Part shown: positions 24,695-34,372 of the stretch, piece after piece | How positions within the stretch are numbered: position 1 is the stretch's first letter | Layout: every line of letters starts with the position of its first letter | Assembly (NCBI RefSeq): GCF_023278565.1 | Contig: NC_064675.1 | Span: forward strand, 6,200,001 to 6,264,000 | Length of the DNA stretch: 64,000 bases | Reading direction: 5' to 3' | Source: Colletotrichum lupini | Lineage: Eukaryota > Ascomycota > Sordariomycetes > Glomerellales > Glomerellaceae | Position numbers and translations under genes: made by a program | Notes under the pieces: model-generated | Database searches by the model: none | Told to the model about the DNA's origin: nothing | What the model saw: only the letters and a program-made list of their open reading frames with translations

Positions 24695-25594
24695 TTTGCT
24701 ATGGAAAGATGGTGTGAGTACTAGTGTACGAGATGGGGCGCAGGAATTCTTACAAAGAGCAAAGGGCCTGTTCCACAGAACAGTTTCGATTTCGACAGTA
24801 TTCCGAACTTAGTCTGTACGGATAGTTTGGCATGAATATAAGGTGGCGAGCCAGTATTTATGGTTGAATCTCCTCCGTGGCTGTGGAATGCCTTCCCAGG
24901 GACTTGACCCATTTCCATCATTTCTCTGTACGGAGTAGTTGCGCCGCCCAAAGATTCATAATCACGCAGGCTACTCAGACAATTACGGAGTAAGCCAAGA
25001 TTAGATGTTGACTCATCAATTGAAATAGATGCCCATACCAAACACTCAAAACGAAGTTGTAATTTGGATAAGTTACCTCAAAAACTTTGTTTCCTGCCGG
25101 TGGGAGGAATCGCCTGAGGTGTCATGGGAAGGCGAAGCCACGGCAATCATAAACCCGAACTAATCTAAGCAATTGGCTTCTTTGAAAGATGAAGCGTGGC
25201 ACTGGCAGTTGAGAAAACCTTGTTGCGCACAAGGCAGGCAATTGTGGCCATGGGTCTTGAATCGCGTTATGATATATAACAATAACAACAAGCTGAATTT
25301 GTTGCTGAGTGGCGACATAGAGACACCATGATAATTGAAACGAGCTATTCCCCGAAGTGAAGACAAAAAGGGAGCCGTGAAAAGTCATCGAGTTACTAAA
25401 AGCATGCTACCTTAGTCACCAAGTATTGCTGCCGAGTCTCTAAGATCGTTGCGAAGCCCACAACACTAGGAACGAAACGGAGAAGAACCATCTCGAAGTC
25501 CTTCAGGTCTTTGATGTGTTATCAATAGGTTCTGCTAGTTACACATTGAAAATCGTGAGCCTGGCCCTTTACATAGTGGCCTCAGTGATATGGC
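24695..25594. other. Intergenic stretch, no gene seen
   Basis: It holds the promoter of the EG45-like gene and the 3' flank of the next gene. No recognisable frame was found; 24721-25041 and 25122-25388 on the minus strand have no motif. Confidence 0.4.
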
Positions 25595-27482
25595 TCAAGC
25601 CAACCTGAACCCCCTGAACAAGAAGATTGCGCAAGCTATCGCAATGAACGCAACAAGCAACTTTAAGAACATCAAAATTGGGTTTGTGCATCGGTGTGAG
25701 AGTTGACCCAAGCACCTGGACCGGGGCTCAAGAGAAACACGCTCAGAAAATGCCAAGCCGCTCTCCAGCATTGCCATTTTCCTCTCCATACCCATCTGAT
25801 ACTCTTCATCAGCCAACCTGTCAGCCCCCAAAGTCGACTGACTGCTCGTGTCTGGCGATCCGAACCTCTCATCGACTTGAGGGTTGCTGAGTGTGGCATT
25901 CGAGTCCAGCACAAACACTTCGTTGGCAAAGAAGTCGCGCACTCCATCCTCCCACTTCGTCTTCTGCGCATAAAAGTTGATCAACTTGATGGAATTGTCG
26001 ATGGCGTCTCGGGCGCCAATGATGTGGTTAAAGGAGTCGAGGTCCCTGGGGCTTCGGGGTTGCTTGGACTCATCATAGTGCGCATGGCGCTTGGATTGGC
26101 CAGAATAGGTGTGGAAGGTGATGATAGGCCCTAGTCTGGCAAACTTGCCGGGCTTGAACCTGAAGAAGCCTGTGACGGGTAAGTCAGCGTGAGATATCAG
26201 GGTGTGGCTCGTAGGGCTCTCACCTTCGCTATCTCTGCCATCCAGATCTCCTTGGTTGGACAGGCGACGCAGTGTGTGCCCCACCGCGTACGAATCTTGA
26301 ACCATATGTAAACAGTGACCAAAGGCACGCTTGGATATGTTTGCCTTCCGGTAAGAAGGCGTTCTGCCCAAGAATAGCTGTCTCAGGCTTGCGTCTCCAG
26401 AGGGATCAGAGTAGCTGGAGAAACGGGTCGGGAATCGGCCAGCAAGGCTGTCAGTCTCCTTCACATCCTGAACACCGATTGCGAGCTTGTAGATGATTTC
26501 CAACCAAGAAAGCATGTTTGCCTTGGTCTCGTGCGGATCTTCATTCGATTGGGCGGCCATTGCGTGGAAGAATTGCAAGTCTCCAAAGTGGCTCCTCTGC
26601 GTGAGACTGCTAGGAGAGCCGGCGTAGAAGTCTCCTAGAAACTTTTCGCCCAGTGCCAGCTCGCTGTTGCTCTCTCTTGAGTCTTCGAATAACAGACATA
26701 GCGGGTCATCGCTCCAAAGAAGACCACGCATGTACTCCCATTGGGTGGCGTCGAGATTGTTGTACTCGGTTCCCTTAGGGAAGCGCATCCTGGATGCGAT
26801 GAAGGCGGCAATGGCAATGTCTTCATGAACTGGGTCTCGAATCTTGATACCAAGTGGGCCATTGAATCCAATTTCGAAGGCTGCGTGAACGTCACTGTTG
26901 ATCTCGTCGGATGAGTTGGTGTCATCAAACATTTCGTTTGCCGAATTCTCGGCCAAGTAGACCTCGACATGGCCTGAAAAGTTTGTTAACAATGAGAGAG
27001 ACGGCGCGGACCCGGAGACTAGAATAGTACCTGTAAAGGGGTGGCCGGTGAGGTTGTAGTCCAGCACTTGGCAAGATACCAACTTGGGATTGCTCGACTT
27101 CGTCCGCAAATAGTTGTCGTTCCATCTGCCATAAGGATCACAGAACTCTACTTTGAATGAGAGGGCATTGTCAGGATCAGAAGGGTGGTACAGCTCGTAC
27201 ACGACCTCTCCCTGGCTGCCCGAGAATCCTACATTGCATTATCAGCTCTCAATCATTGCCTGTAGCCAGAATAGAGTCTTGTTACATACCAAAGCTGTCG
27301 TTCAGTTGAATCAAGGCTTCAGCTCCGGCTTTGATTGTGTTTGGAGGGCATCCCTTGGCCCAAGAACCTAGAATGGCTTTCGACCGGTCAAGTGCAAAAT
27401 CGACTTTGGTTTTGTTGTAAATGTAAATAAACGACTCATAGCCGCTGGCTGGCGTGAAGATGGGCTCTTGCTGATCGGCCAT
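25595..27482 (-). CDS. Multidomain protein with zinc-phospholipase-C-like motif and C-terminal membrane anchor
   Basis: Exon 1 (27482-27290) joins at 27228. Two further introns whose length is a multiple of three are likely at 27030-26974 (57 nt) and 26223-26170 (54 nt); removing them gives 571 residues. Residues 1-140 form a beta-rich N-terminal region (ESFIYIYNKT, GSWAKGCPPNTIKAGAEA, GEVVYELYHP). It vaguely recalls aegerolysin or ET79-like beta-sandwich proteins, but this is tentative. The centre contains HFGDLQFFHAM (about 259) and FGHCLHMVQDSYAVGHT, where His 353, Asp 357 and His 363 have the H-x3-D-x5-H spacing of zinc-dependent phospholipase C metal ligands. HTYSGQSKRHAHYDE follows, then a helical DSFNHIIGARDAIDNSI. 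The C-terminus is a hydrophobic helix (MFLKLLVAFIAIACAIFLF) before a basic end, so it may be tail-anchored. There is no signal peptide. Enzymatic activity is an inference. Confidence 0.7.
26170..26223 (-). other. Probable 54-nt in-frame intron
   Basis: The minus strand has GTGAGA at 26223 and CACAG ending at 26170, with a CTGAC branch-like word between. The open frame reads through, so retention would add 18 residues without a stop. Removal places FFRFKPG directly after the GRDSEG segment. Confidence 0.6.
26974..27030 (-). other. Probable 57-nt in-frame intron
   Basis: The minus strand has GTACTA at 27030 and CTTTTCAG ending at 26974. The frame stays open through it, so retention would add 19 residues. 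Splicing joins HPFTG to HVEVYLAEN. Confidence 0.6.
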
Positions 27483-28486
27483 TGTTGAGAATAAGTGATG
27501 CCAGGACTGTGTTGATAAGGAGATTATTAGATATATCTCGTGAAAGGACTTCCCTTTGATTTTATATCAATTCTCTAGACGAGGTACGACCAGGGAATAG
27601 AAGCTACAGATATATCTTGTGATCGCGTCGCAGTCCTCAAGCGCCGCTGAATGACCGTTTTCACCTTCCATGCTGACGATGGACCACGGTCTAGGGCCTC
27701 GAAGTTTGAGCTGAACATCAGCTCGTTCCCCATTTGGGACTCGACGGTTCCCACAATGATAATCAGATCTCGGCCGTGGACCAGTGCAGTGACACCATTC
27801 GACCGAGAAGCAGCTAAAGTATGTAACCGCTGGCAAAATTGTGCTAGTGACAGATACCGATTGCGGGCGTGGCGATTACCTGCGCTCCTATTTGAGCGGC
27901 CGAGGCTCAACTTGTCCATCTTTAGGAGAGCTGAGCAAACCCAATTTGGATATCTCTGCGGCAAGTCCACGAATCAATCCTAGGGCAAGAGGTTTCCGGA
28001 CGATCATCAAGCCAATTGGGGACCCCGGTAAGTGGGTTGTCGAAGGTCTGGACTCCAACAAGCAGCACCGCGCCAGTGGTTCTGGGACTGGGGCCCAACA
28101 GGGGTCGTCTGCGGCCTTCGATAGTGCCGACAGCCTCACATCCCTATTCCATATTAGGATCCAATGCTCTGATTTGAGTTACGCTCCGGCATGTCCTTCC
28201 AGTCCTATGGATAGAACGGTGTGTTCGCACTGCTAGTATCAGCTGTAGGCTATCAAGACGATCGTGTGTGATCAACATTTCCAGCGGTAAGTACGGTTCG
28301 AAAAGACCCCGCAGAGTGGCGGACTGAAGCATGAACAAGGTCGTCAAAACATGACAAGTCAAATTACGACCAATTGTTACAATGACATTATGTGTTTCAT
28401 ATGGACTTGAATGGATACAATCTTACAGAAATTCCCGTGACGGCGTTGCTCAAATTGAGTTCACATGCCTTGGTGGCGACACTACC
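27483..28486. other. Intergenic stretch with a possible degenerate coding fragment on the minus strand
   Basis: No intact gene is seen. On the minus strand a protein-like frame runs from about 28140 to 27930 (containing GPSPRTTGAVLLVGVQTFDN), ends at a stop, and another protein-like stretch follows in a different frame to about 27567 (ending CDAITRYICSFYSLVVP). Composition looks coding, but the frames do not connect by an evident intron. I do not recognise the protein; it may be a decayed gene or chance. Confidence 0.25.
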
Positions 28487-29401
28487 TCAAACATAGGGCT
28501 CTAGCTCTTTCTCCGTCCATTTCCACAAGCTCTCTGCGAGCTCTTCATTCAGTGCGTTCTTAGAGTCTTTGCCTTTCACACCCACAGGCCAGTAGAACAC
28601 ACCGGTCTCGGCATCCGGACTGACCGAGGCCCACAGCTGGTTCAGCGCACCCTTCGATACGGGCGTTGACACAAGCCAGGTGACGATGCCTGCGATTGGC
28701 TTCACGAGAGGGTAGCTGGCGATTGGGCCGCTGACGAGATTCGTATTGACAGCACCTGGGTGGATTGAGATGCAGCGGATCTCAGGGTATCGCTTAGCAA
28801 GGGCCTTGGAGTGATGAATGTTTGCCACCTTGGACGCGCCGTAACGCGCCCAGGTGCCCGTGGAGGCCATGTCGGTCTTGAAGTCGTCAAAGTTGTAGAG
28901 GTTGCTCGGAACCCAGTTCTCGGCCGCCGAGGAGAGGGAGATGATGCGCACGTCCTTATCGGGGCCGACCTTGGCGGTGTGCTGCAGCGTCGGCAGGAGG
29001 AGCTTGGTGAGAAGAGCATGTCCCATATGGTTCGTGCCGAACTGGATCTCGTAGCCCTCCTTTGTTACACCGGGCGGCCAGGCCATGATGCCGGCATTGT
29101 TCATGAGGATGTGAAGGAGCTGCGACTTCGACTGGAATTCCTTAGCAGCACGCTTGACGCTCTCAAGTGACGTCAGGTCGATCTCCAGGAACGAGATGGG
29201 GGCCGCGTCTGGCACTGTCTTCTTGATGTCCTCAATTGCGGCCAAAGCTTTGGACTCATTTCTAGCTCCGAGATAGATGTGGGCTGGCTTGTGCTTGCTG
29301 AGCTGGGTGATTGTTTCCCTGCCGAGGCCGATATTGCCTCCAGTAACGAGGATGATCTTGCCTGTGAGGTCAGGAATATCCTTAGCGGCGAAGCGCACCA
29401 T
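28487..29401 (-). CDS. Short-chain dehydrogenase/reductase (retinol-dehydrogenase/TIC32-like)
   Basis: A single exon gives 304 residues from the ATG at 29401; an upstream in-frame start at 29479 would add 26 residues lacking family similarity, so the shorter start is preferred. The NAD(P)-binding fold begins IILVTGGNIGLGRETI (residues 17-32). NNAGIMAW is at 101-108, the catalytic Ser in ISLSSAAENW (about 157-158), and YGASK at 187-191 provides Tyr and Lys. HPGAVNTNL follows the active site, as in the group containing retinol dehydrogenases, WW-domain oxidoreductase and TIC32. The arginine in LGARNE suggests preference for NADP(H), an inference. No membrane segment or targeting signal is visible. 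Substrate is unknown. The gene stands alone, with the DUF1593 gene upstream in the same direction. Confidence 0.93.
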   Translation of the reverse strand: MVRFAAKDIPDLTGKIILVTGGNIGLGRETITQLSKHKPAHIYLGARNESKALAAIEDIKKTVPDAAPISFLEIDLTSLESVKRAAKEFQSKSQLLHILMNNAGIMAWPPGVTKEGYEIQFGTNHMGHALLTKLLLPTLQHTAKVGPDKDVRIISLSSAAENWVPSNLYNFDDFKTDMASTGTWARYGASKVANIHHSKALAKRYPEIRCISIHPGAVNTNLVSGPIASYPLVKPIAGIVTWLVSTPVSKGALNQLWASVSPDAETGVFYWPVGVKGKDSKNALNEELAESLWKWTEKELEPYV

Positions 29402-30012
29402 TATGGTGATGTTTCGATAGGTGAATTTCAGTGATGGGGATCTAGCAGTGTGAAGATGGAGAGAACTACCAAATGCCAAGCTGTTGAGGTTGCTTAGATA
29501 GTGAAATAGTTCACCCGACGCCGCCGTTCAGGAGGGAGCAAGGGCGAAGACGTAATTTAAGCCTAGACTCAAGCGGGGTTGGCTGAAACTTAGCTTCTGA
29601 AAGCCGGCGGAGCCCGAATACCGTAGGCGGACTTGCGGAGAATGTGGGCCCCGATCCGGCACATTGGCACCTTTGCGGCACAGTCGCCGGCCGGAGTAAG
29701 CCGGCCTTACACCGATCGGGCCCCGGTTTTGCTTACCCGGATAGATGGGTATATGATCACATGATGATTACGAACAGAATTGACTAGATTTCATTCTTTA
29801 GTTCAACATATTGCTAGTGACAGCAACCTTCCGGTCACCAAATGGTCCTCTTGTGACCCATGCTCCCGCCGCAGAGATACACATGCTTTACTCCCGAAGA
29901 GCGTCTATGGCTGATGCATTAGGTCACATTTGAAGACTGCAAAGCCACTGATTATCCAAAAATTCTTGGATTTGATAATTCTGCATTTTGTTAGACTACA
30001 GATCCCAATTGT
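29402..30012. other. Intergenic stretch with GC-rich inverted repeats
   Basis: The promoter of the SDR gene lies here. At about 29646-29725 a GC-rich block contains facing arms GGGCCCCGATC and GATCGGGGCCC, with GCCGGCCGG and CCGGCC words between them. Nothing else is recognised. Confidence 0.5.
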
Positions 30013-31528
30013 CTACTTTCTATTTGCGAAGTCTCTATCGATAGGCTGTAATATCACCCTGCGGTAGCTCGTCAAAGCAGGCGAGCCGCTGTCCGTGACT
30101 TCCAGTATCAAGTGCAGCGGCAGGCCTCGCTCCAGGGGAATCTTTTCTCTGACCACAATGCAAGACTTCTCTGCCGGCGCAATCTTAACCTCCACCTTAC
30201 TTCCCCAATCGTTGAGAGCCTTGATCTCAATGTCAGACACCTCCAGTCCGTGATACGTCTGTAGTGAGCTTGGCTCGCGGTACTGATACCACTTAAAGCT
30301 GAGTTGGTCACCATCAGGGTCGTAACTCTCCGACGCATCGAAAGTAACCACGCCTCCGGCATCGGCTTCGATATGAATGGGCGTCAGGTCGGAATCGCCA
30401 TTGACAACCGCGACGGGATGATGGTTGACCTTGCTGAAATCGGACGTCAAAGTCCACTGCATACGTGCGGCAAAGTCGTCCTGGAAAGCATTTCTCCACC
30501 TCCAGATGGTCGCCTGATTGGACCTGTGCGGCTTGCCATCTACACCTGTCACAGTGTCGATTGCGTCTGCAAAATGACCCCTAGAAGAAAGCCCCTTTGA
30601 GCTCACGTTCACCGGGATATAGCGGCCACCCCAAGATCCATACAGAGGCTCTTCTGGAACGCCCAAACCATTTTGAATGAGATAAAGGAACGTGGGCGTG
30701 TCCCCCTCGATGATAAACTCAAAATCTGGGTACGCGGCGCCCAAAGGACCAATCTGAACGTTTTGTTTGACCCATTCGTGAGTCACCTTCGAGTCGTCGG
30801 GACCACCCACATCGCCAGAGCAAGGAGCCGAAATACCAGTCCAAGCGGCAGCTTGGTATTGGTTCCAGCCGTGAACGGAGCAAATGTAGAAGATTTCAGG
30901 ATACTGTTGGCGGATCCAGCCTCCGCAATCATCTTGATCAGAAATCGTGTAGACACGCAGCTTCTGTCGCAGTTTAGCTGCATCCGGCCGGTCACGGATC
31001 TTGTTGAGGACTTGGGCAAGCACATTGACGCCGCCCCAGACGAGAACCCAGAGAGGGTCTTCTACGGGAGCCGTCAATCGCTCGAGAAGAAGTTCACCTC
31101 CTTCACTAAGCGGTATATCGTCACCGACTGCTTCCATACCATAAACCTGAGGAATCGCTCTGTCAGAAAACCATATGCCGATTTCTGAGGCGAATATTAC
31201 TTACTGGAGGACCAGACTTGATCAGGTCTCTCACGCTCTGCGCCGACGGGTACGGGGAGTCTGTGGGGGCATGGGCGTTGAGGTTATCAACTACTTTCTC
31301 GTATGCATTGACAATCTCATGGAGATTCTGCGGCGCGACCTTGTTCTTGAGCCATGTTGAAGTGACGGCAACGACCCCTTCTGTGCGAAATTGATTGGAA
31401 TATGTGAGATATCTGCAGAAGGACTCTGCATCATCAGGTTCGTTGGTAATATCGGTCAGAATGAAGACACGCGGTTTTGACGGAAATGCATTGAGGGCTG
31501 CTGCACCTCGAGTCGTTGATGATGCCAT
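30013..31528 (-). CDS. DUF1593 / cellulose-binding Sde182-like, nucleoside-hydrolase-fold protein
   Basis: Two exons (31528-31205, 31146-30013) join in phase to 485 residues. The N-terminal domain starts RVFILTDITNEPDDAESFCRYL (residues 20-41). The acidic DITNEPDDAES matches the start of the nucleoside-hydrolase-like DUF1593 domain, where Asp residues would bind a metal. It continues WVLVWGGVNVLAQVL, RVYTISDQDDCGGWIRQQYP and LYGSWGGRYIPV. The C-terminal third is a beta-sandwich of the Sde182 C-terminal type: DAGGVVTFDASESYDPDGDQ, a PKD-like run, then HLILEVTDSGSPALTSYRR. Bacterial relatives were named for cellulose binding, but the fold suggests glycoside or nucleoside hydrolysis. No signal peptide is visible, unusual for a wall-polysaccharide enzyme. 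It is divergent from the MFS sugar permease with 807 bases between start codons, which suggests shared control. Confidence 0.85.
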
Positions 31529-32335
31529 GAAGGATAGGTAAAGGCGCTCGGTTGTAGTCGGTCTTGGGCCAGAGGTAATACTTGATGTTGAACTCGGAAC
31601 TCGGCTTCCGACCTGGTCAGACGATCGCAGCCTGATGTTTGGATGTTGTCGTCTCTTAAGGTCGTTCTCAACAGGTTGCGAACGGGTAAGATTACCGAAG
31701 CCAGCTAAGGTATTATTGACCCAAACTCTAAAGCCCGATGCCAGCTGGAAAACGCACTCTATTCAACCGCTCGACTTCCTCTAAATAGGTAGCTCGAGGC
31801 TCGCGTGAGATATTTGCCGAGAGGAAGGGCCAAGGATTCGTGTGAAGAATTACGGGGAAGCTAACTGACACCTGATTCAAACCAGTTTGGACCATCCGGA
31901 ATAGGCAATGCGAACCACCGGCGAACCCCTCACGGATGACGACCTAGCACCAAAGAGGAACCCAGAGCCTTAGAACCCCAAGTCAAGCAATGTGGTTTTC
32001 TTGGATGAACCTTACCCAGTACCACCTCCGCATAAATCGATCCCCACGGGGACATTGTCATGGTAAATGTCGGTCGAACGGTTTTCAGGAACCGCGCCGT
32101 TGGGCCCCTTCTCCACAAGCGCCCCCAAACCCCAGGAAAACTGTGTTCGTCATGATCCTGGGGTAAAGTCTCTTCGTGCGGTTGCTTGATGATTTCGAAT
32201 CATGTATTAAAAGTCCCCAACAACCCTCATATCTGTTTACAGTAACCCACACCGGCACCGGCCTCTGAACAAGGTTGAATCACCACTCTCTTTTCGCTCT
32301 TTGACTCACCATCTATGAGACAATAATCCTGCGTC
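31529..32335. other. Shared promoter region of the DUF1593 and MFS genes
   Basis: The 807 bases between two divergent start codons hold no recognisable gene. It is the likely bidirectional regulatory region; no specific operator could be assigned. Confidence 0.5.
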
Positions 32336-34142
32336 ATGGCGAATTACGACGACGGCTATGCAGCCGAAAAGGTTGACTCCCAACATGATGCCAAACACCT
32401 CGAAGTCAGTGCCGACTCTCAGCTAGCACTTGCTGCCGACTTTGAAGACCATGAGATGGGCATCTGGAAGTCGTTTGTCCGTTACCCATGGGCATGTGCT
32501 TGGTGTGTTTACGCCTGCTGGACTATCATCCTACTCAGCTTCGACGTTCAGGCTGCAGGTGCGGTTGTGGGGATTCCCGAATTTCGCAAGGACTTTGGTT
32601 ACGAATTCAACGGAGACTATGTCCTTCCAGCTATCTGGCAGTCTGCCTTTAGCGGTGCACCTATCGCCACGTAAGCCTGAGACTTGACGATTACGGTATT
32701 ATGCAAGTAATACTAACTTCATCCTGCAGTGCCGTGATTTCGTCGATTGCCTCCGCCGAGCTCGCTGATTACATTGGCCGAAAGAAAGTACTGGCCCTCG
32801 CCCTCGTCATCTCTTTCATTGCCGTCGCCATTGAGTTCATCGCAACGACCAACCCAGTCTTCTTTGCCGGAAAGCTCCTAAATGGTTTCATGGTTGGTGC
32901 TGTTGGCACTATCATGGTAAGCTACATTGGAGAAATTACACCGCTAGCTCTCCGCGGTATCTTCACTTGCGGAGTTGGTGTTGCCTACGGAATTGGTCCT
33001 CTCGTTGCTTTCATTGTTATCAACTACACTGGCACCGTCGAGTCTCGCTGGGCCTACCGTACCGTTTTCTGCTGCCAATTCGGCTTTGCTGGAGTTTCAG
33101 CAATTCTTTGGCCGTTCATGCCTGAGTACGTTCCTAATCCTTTGCGCAGACCATACATCTCTGAATTGACTAACCTACCTTAGGTCTCCGTGGTGGCTAG
33201 TATCCAAGGGGAAGAAGGACGAAGCCCTTAAGAGTCTTGGAAGACTTGGATACTCTGGTAATGAGGGCAGAGCGAAACTCGCTCTTATTGAGCGTACATT
33301 GGATGAAGTGAAAGCCGAAACAGACGGTGTCACCTACCTGGAGTGCTTCAAGAAGTCAAACTTGAGGAGAACCATCATCAGCATCATGCCTCTATGCATT
33401 CAGAGCTTCAGCGGAATCGCCTTTGTTGCCAGCTATTTCACTTGTCAGTATCCCGCCTTTTCACAACTCTATAATCGAGGCATCATTCCTCATTAAAGCA
33501 ACGATACTAATAATTCGCTCTTTAGACTATCTTCAGCTCGCCGGTTATTCTACTTCGATGAGCTACCAGCTTCAGATTGCTCAGCCCGTTCTGTCAATTG
33601 TTGGCAACTTGATGGCCGCCGCTGTGATTGACAAAGTCGGCCGAAGAAATCTTACGTTCTACGGTTTGGCCATTCTCACAGTCTTCCTCTTGATTACAGG
33701 CGGATTGGGAACGGGCACCAGCCAGCCCATGATCAAAGGAACCGTCGCGTTCATTCTCATCTACAGCTGGTGGTATAACGTCTCCATCGGATCAACCGCC
33801 TTTTCTCTGCTTGCCGAAGTGTCGACTTCTCGTCTGAGAGCTAAGACCGTCGCCATCGGATATGCATCGCAAAACTCCATCAACGTTATGTGGCAATTCC
33901 TTATCCCGTACATGTTCAACCCGGACAAGGCCAACCTCGGCGCCAAGATTGCCTTCATCTTCGGTGGCTTGTGTCTCTTTTCCCTGGCATATCTTTGGCT
34001 CTTCCAGCCTGAGACTGGCGGTCGCTCCTACGAAGAGCTTGACGAAATGTTTGCAAAGGGCGTCCCAGCGAGGAAGTTCAAGTTGTACAAGACGACTGTG
34101 CAGTTGCGAAATGAGACATCTGCACAAGATGGAAGTCATTGA
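32336..34142 (+). CDS. MFS sugar porter, maltose/alpha-glucoside permease-like
   Basis: Four exons (32336-32670, 32730-33125, 33184-33443, 33526-34142) join in frame to 535 residues, the normal size for fungal sugar/H+ symporters. Features include FVRYPWACAWCVYACWTIIL as helix 1, then FDVQAAGAVVGIPEFRKDFG. DYIGRKKVLALALVISF is the GRR/K loop between helices 2 and 3, and YIGEITPLALRGIF the helix 4-5 motif. AAAVIDKVGRRNLTFYG is the second half's GR loop. PETGGRSYEELDEMF is the conserved C-terminal PETxG motif. About 12 helices can be traced. The N-terminus is hydrophilic and acidic. The sequence resembles fungal MAL-type permeases (YEFNGDYVLPAIWQSAF). Location is expected to be the plasma membrane. 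The exact sugar is inferred. It converges on the split SDR gene downstream, stops 230 bases apart. Confidence 0.93.
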
Positions 34143-34372
34143 CGTGGCTCACGAAACGTGATACCTTACAGTCAGCCAGAGCTACATATCATTTGGATAC
34201 CTGGAATAATATCTTTGCAGGATTATTAGTAAAAAAAACTAGTGATTAATTCAAGTAATTGGTTTCAACTCCTCATGGTCAATGCTGGCAAGCTGATGGA
34301 TTGTGGGACAATTTGTTCTTGCGAATTCCACCGTTGAAGCCTTTGCACAAGCTCAAGTTCCGTTCCTTGGGG

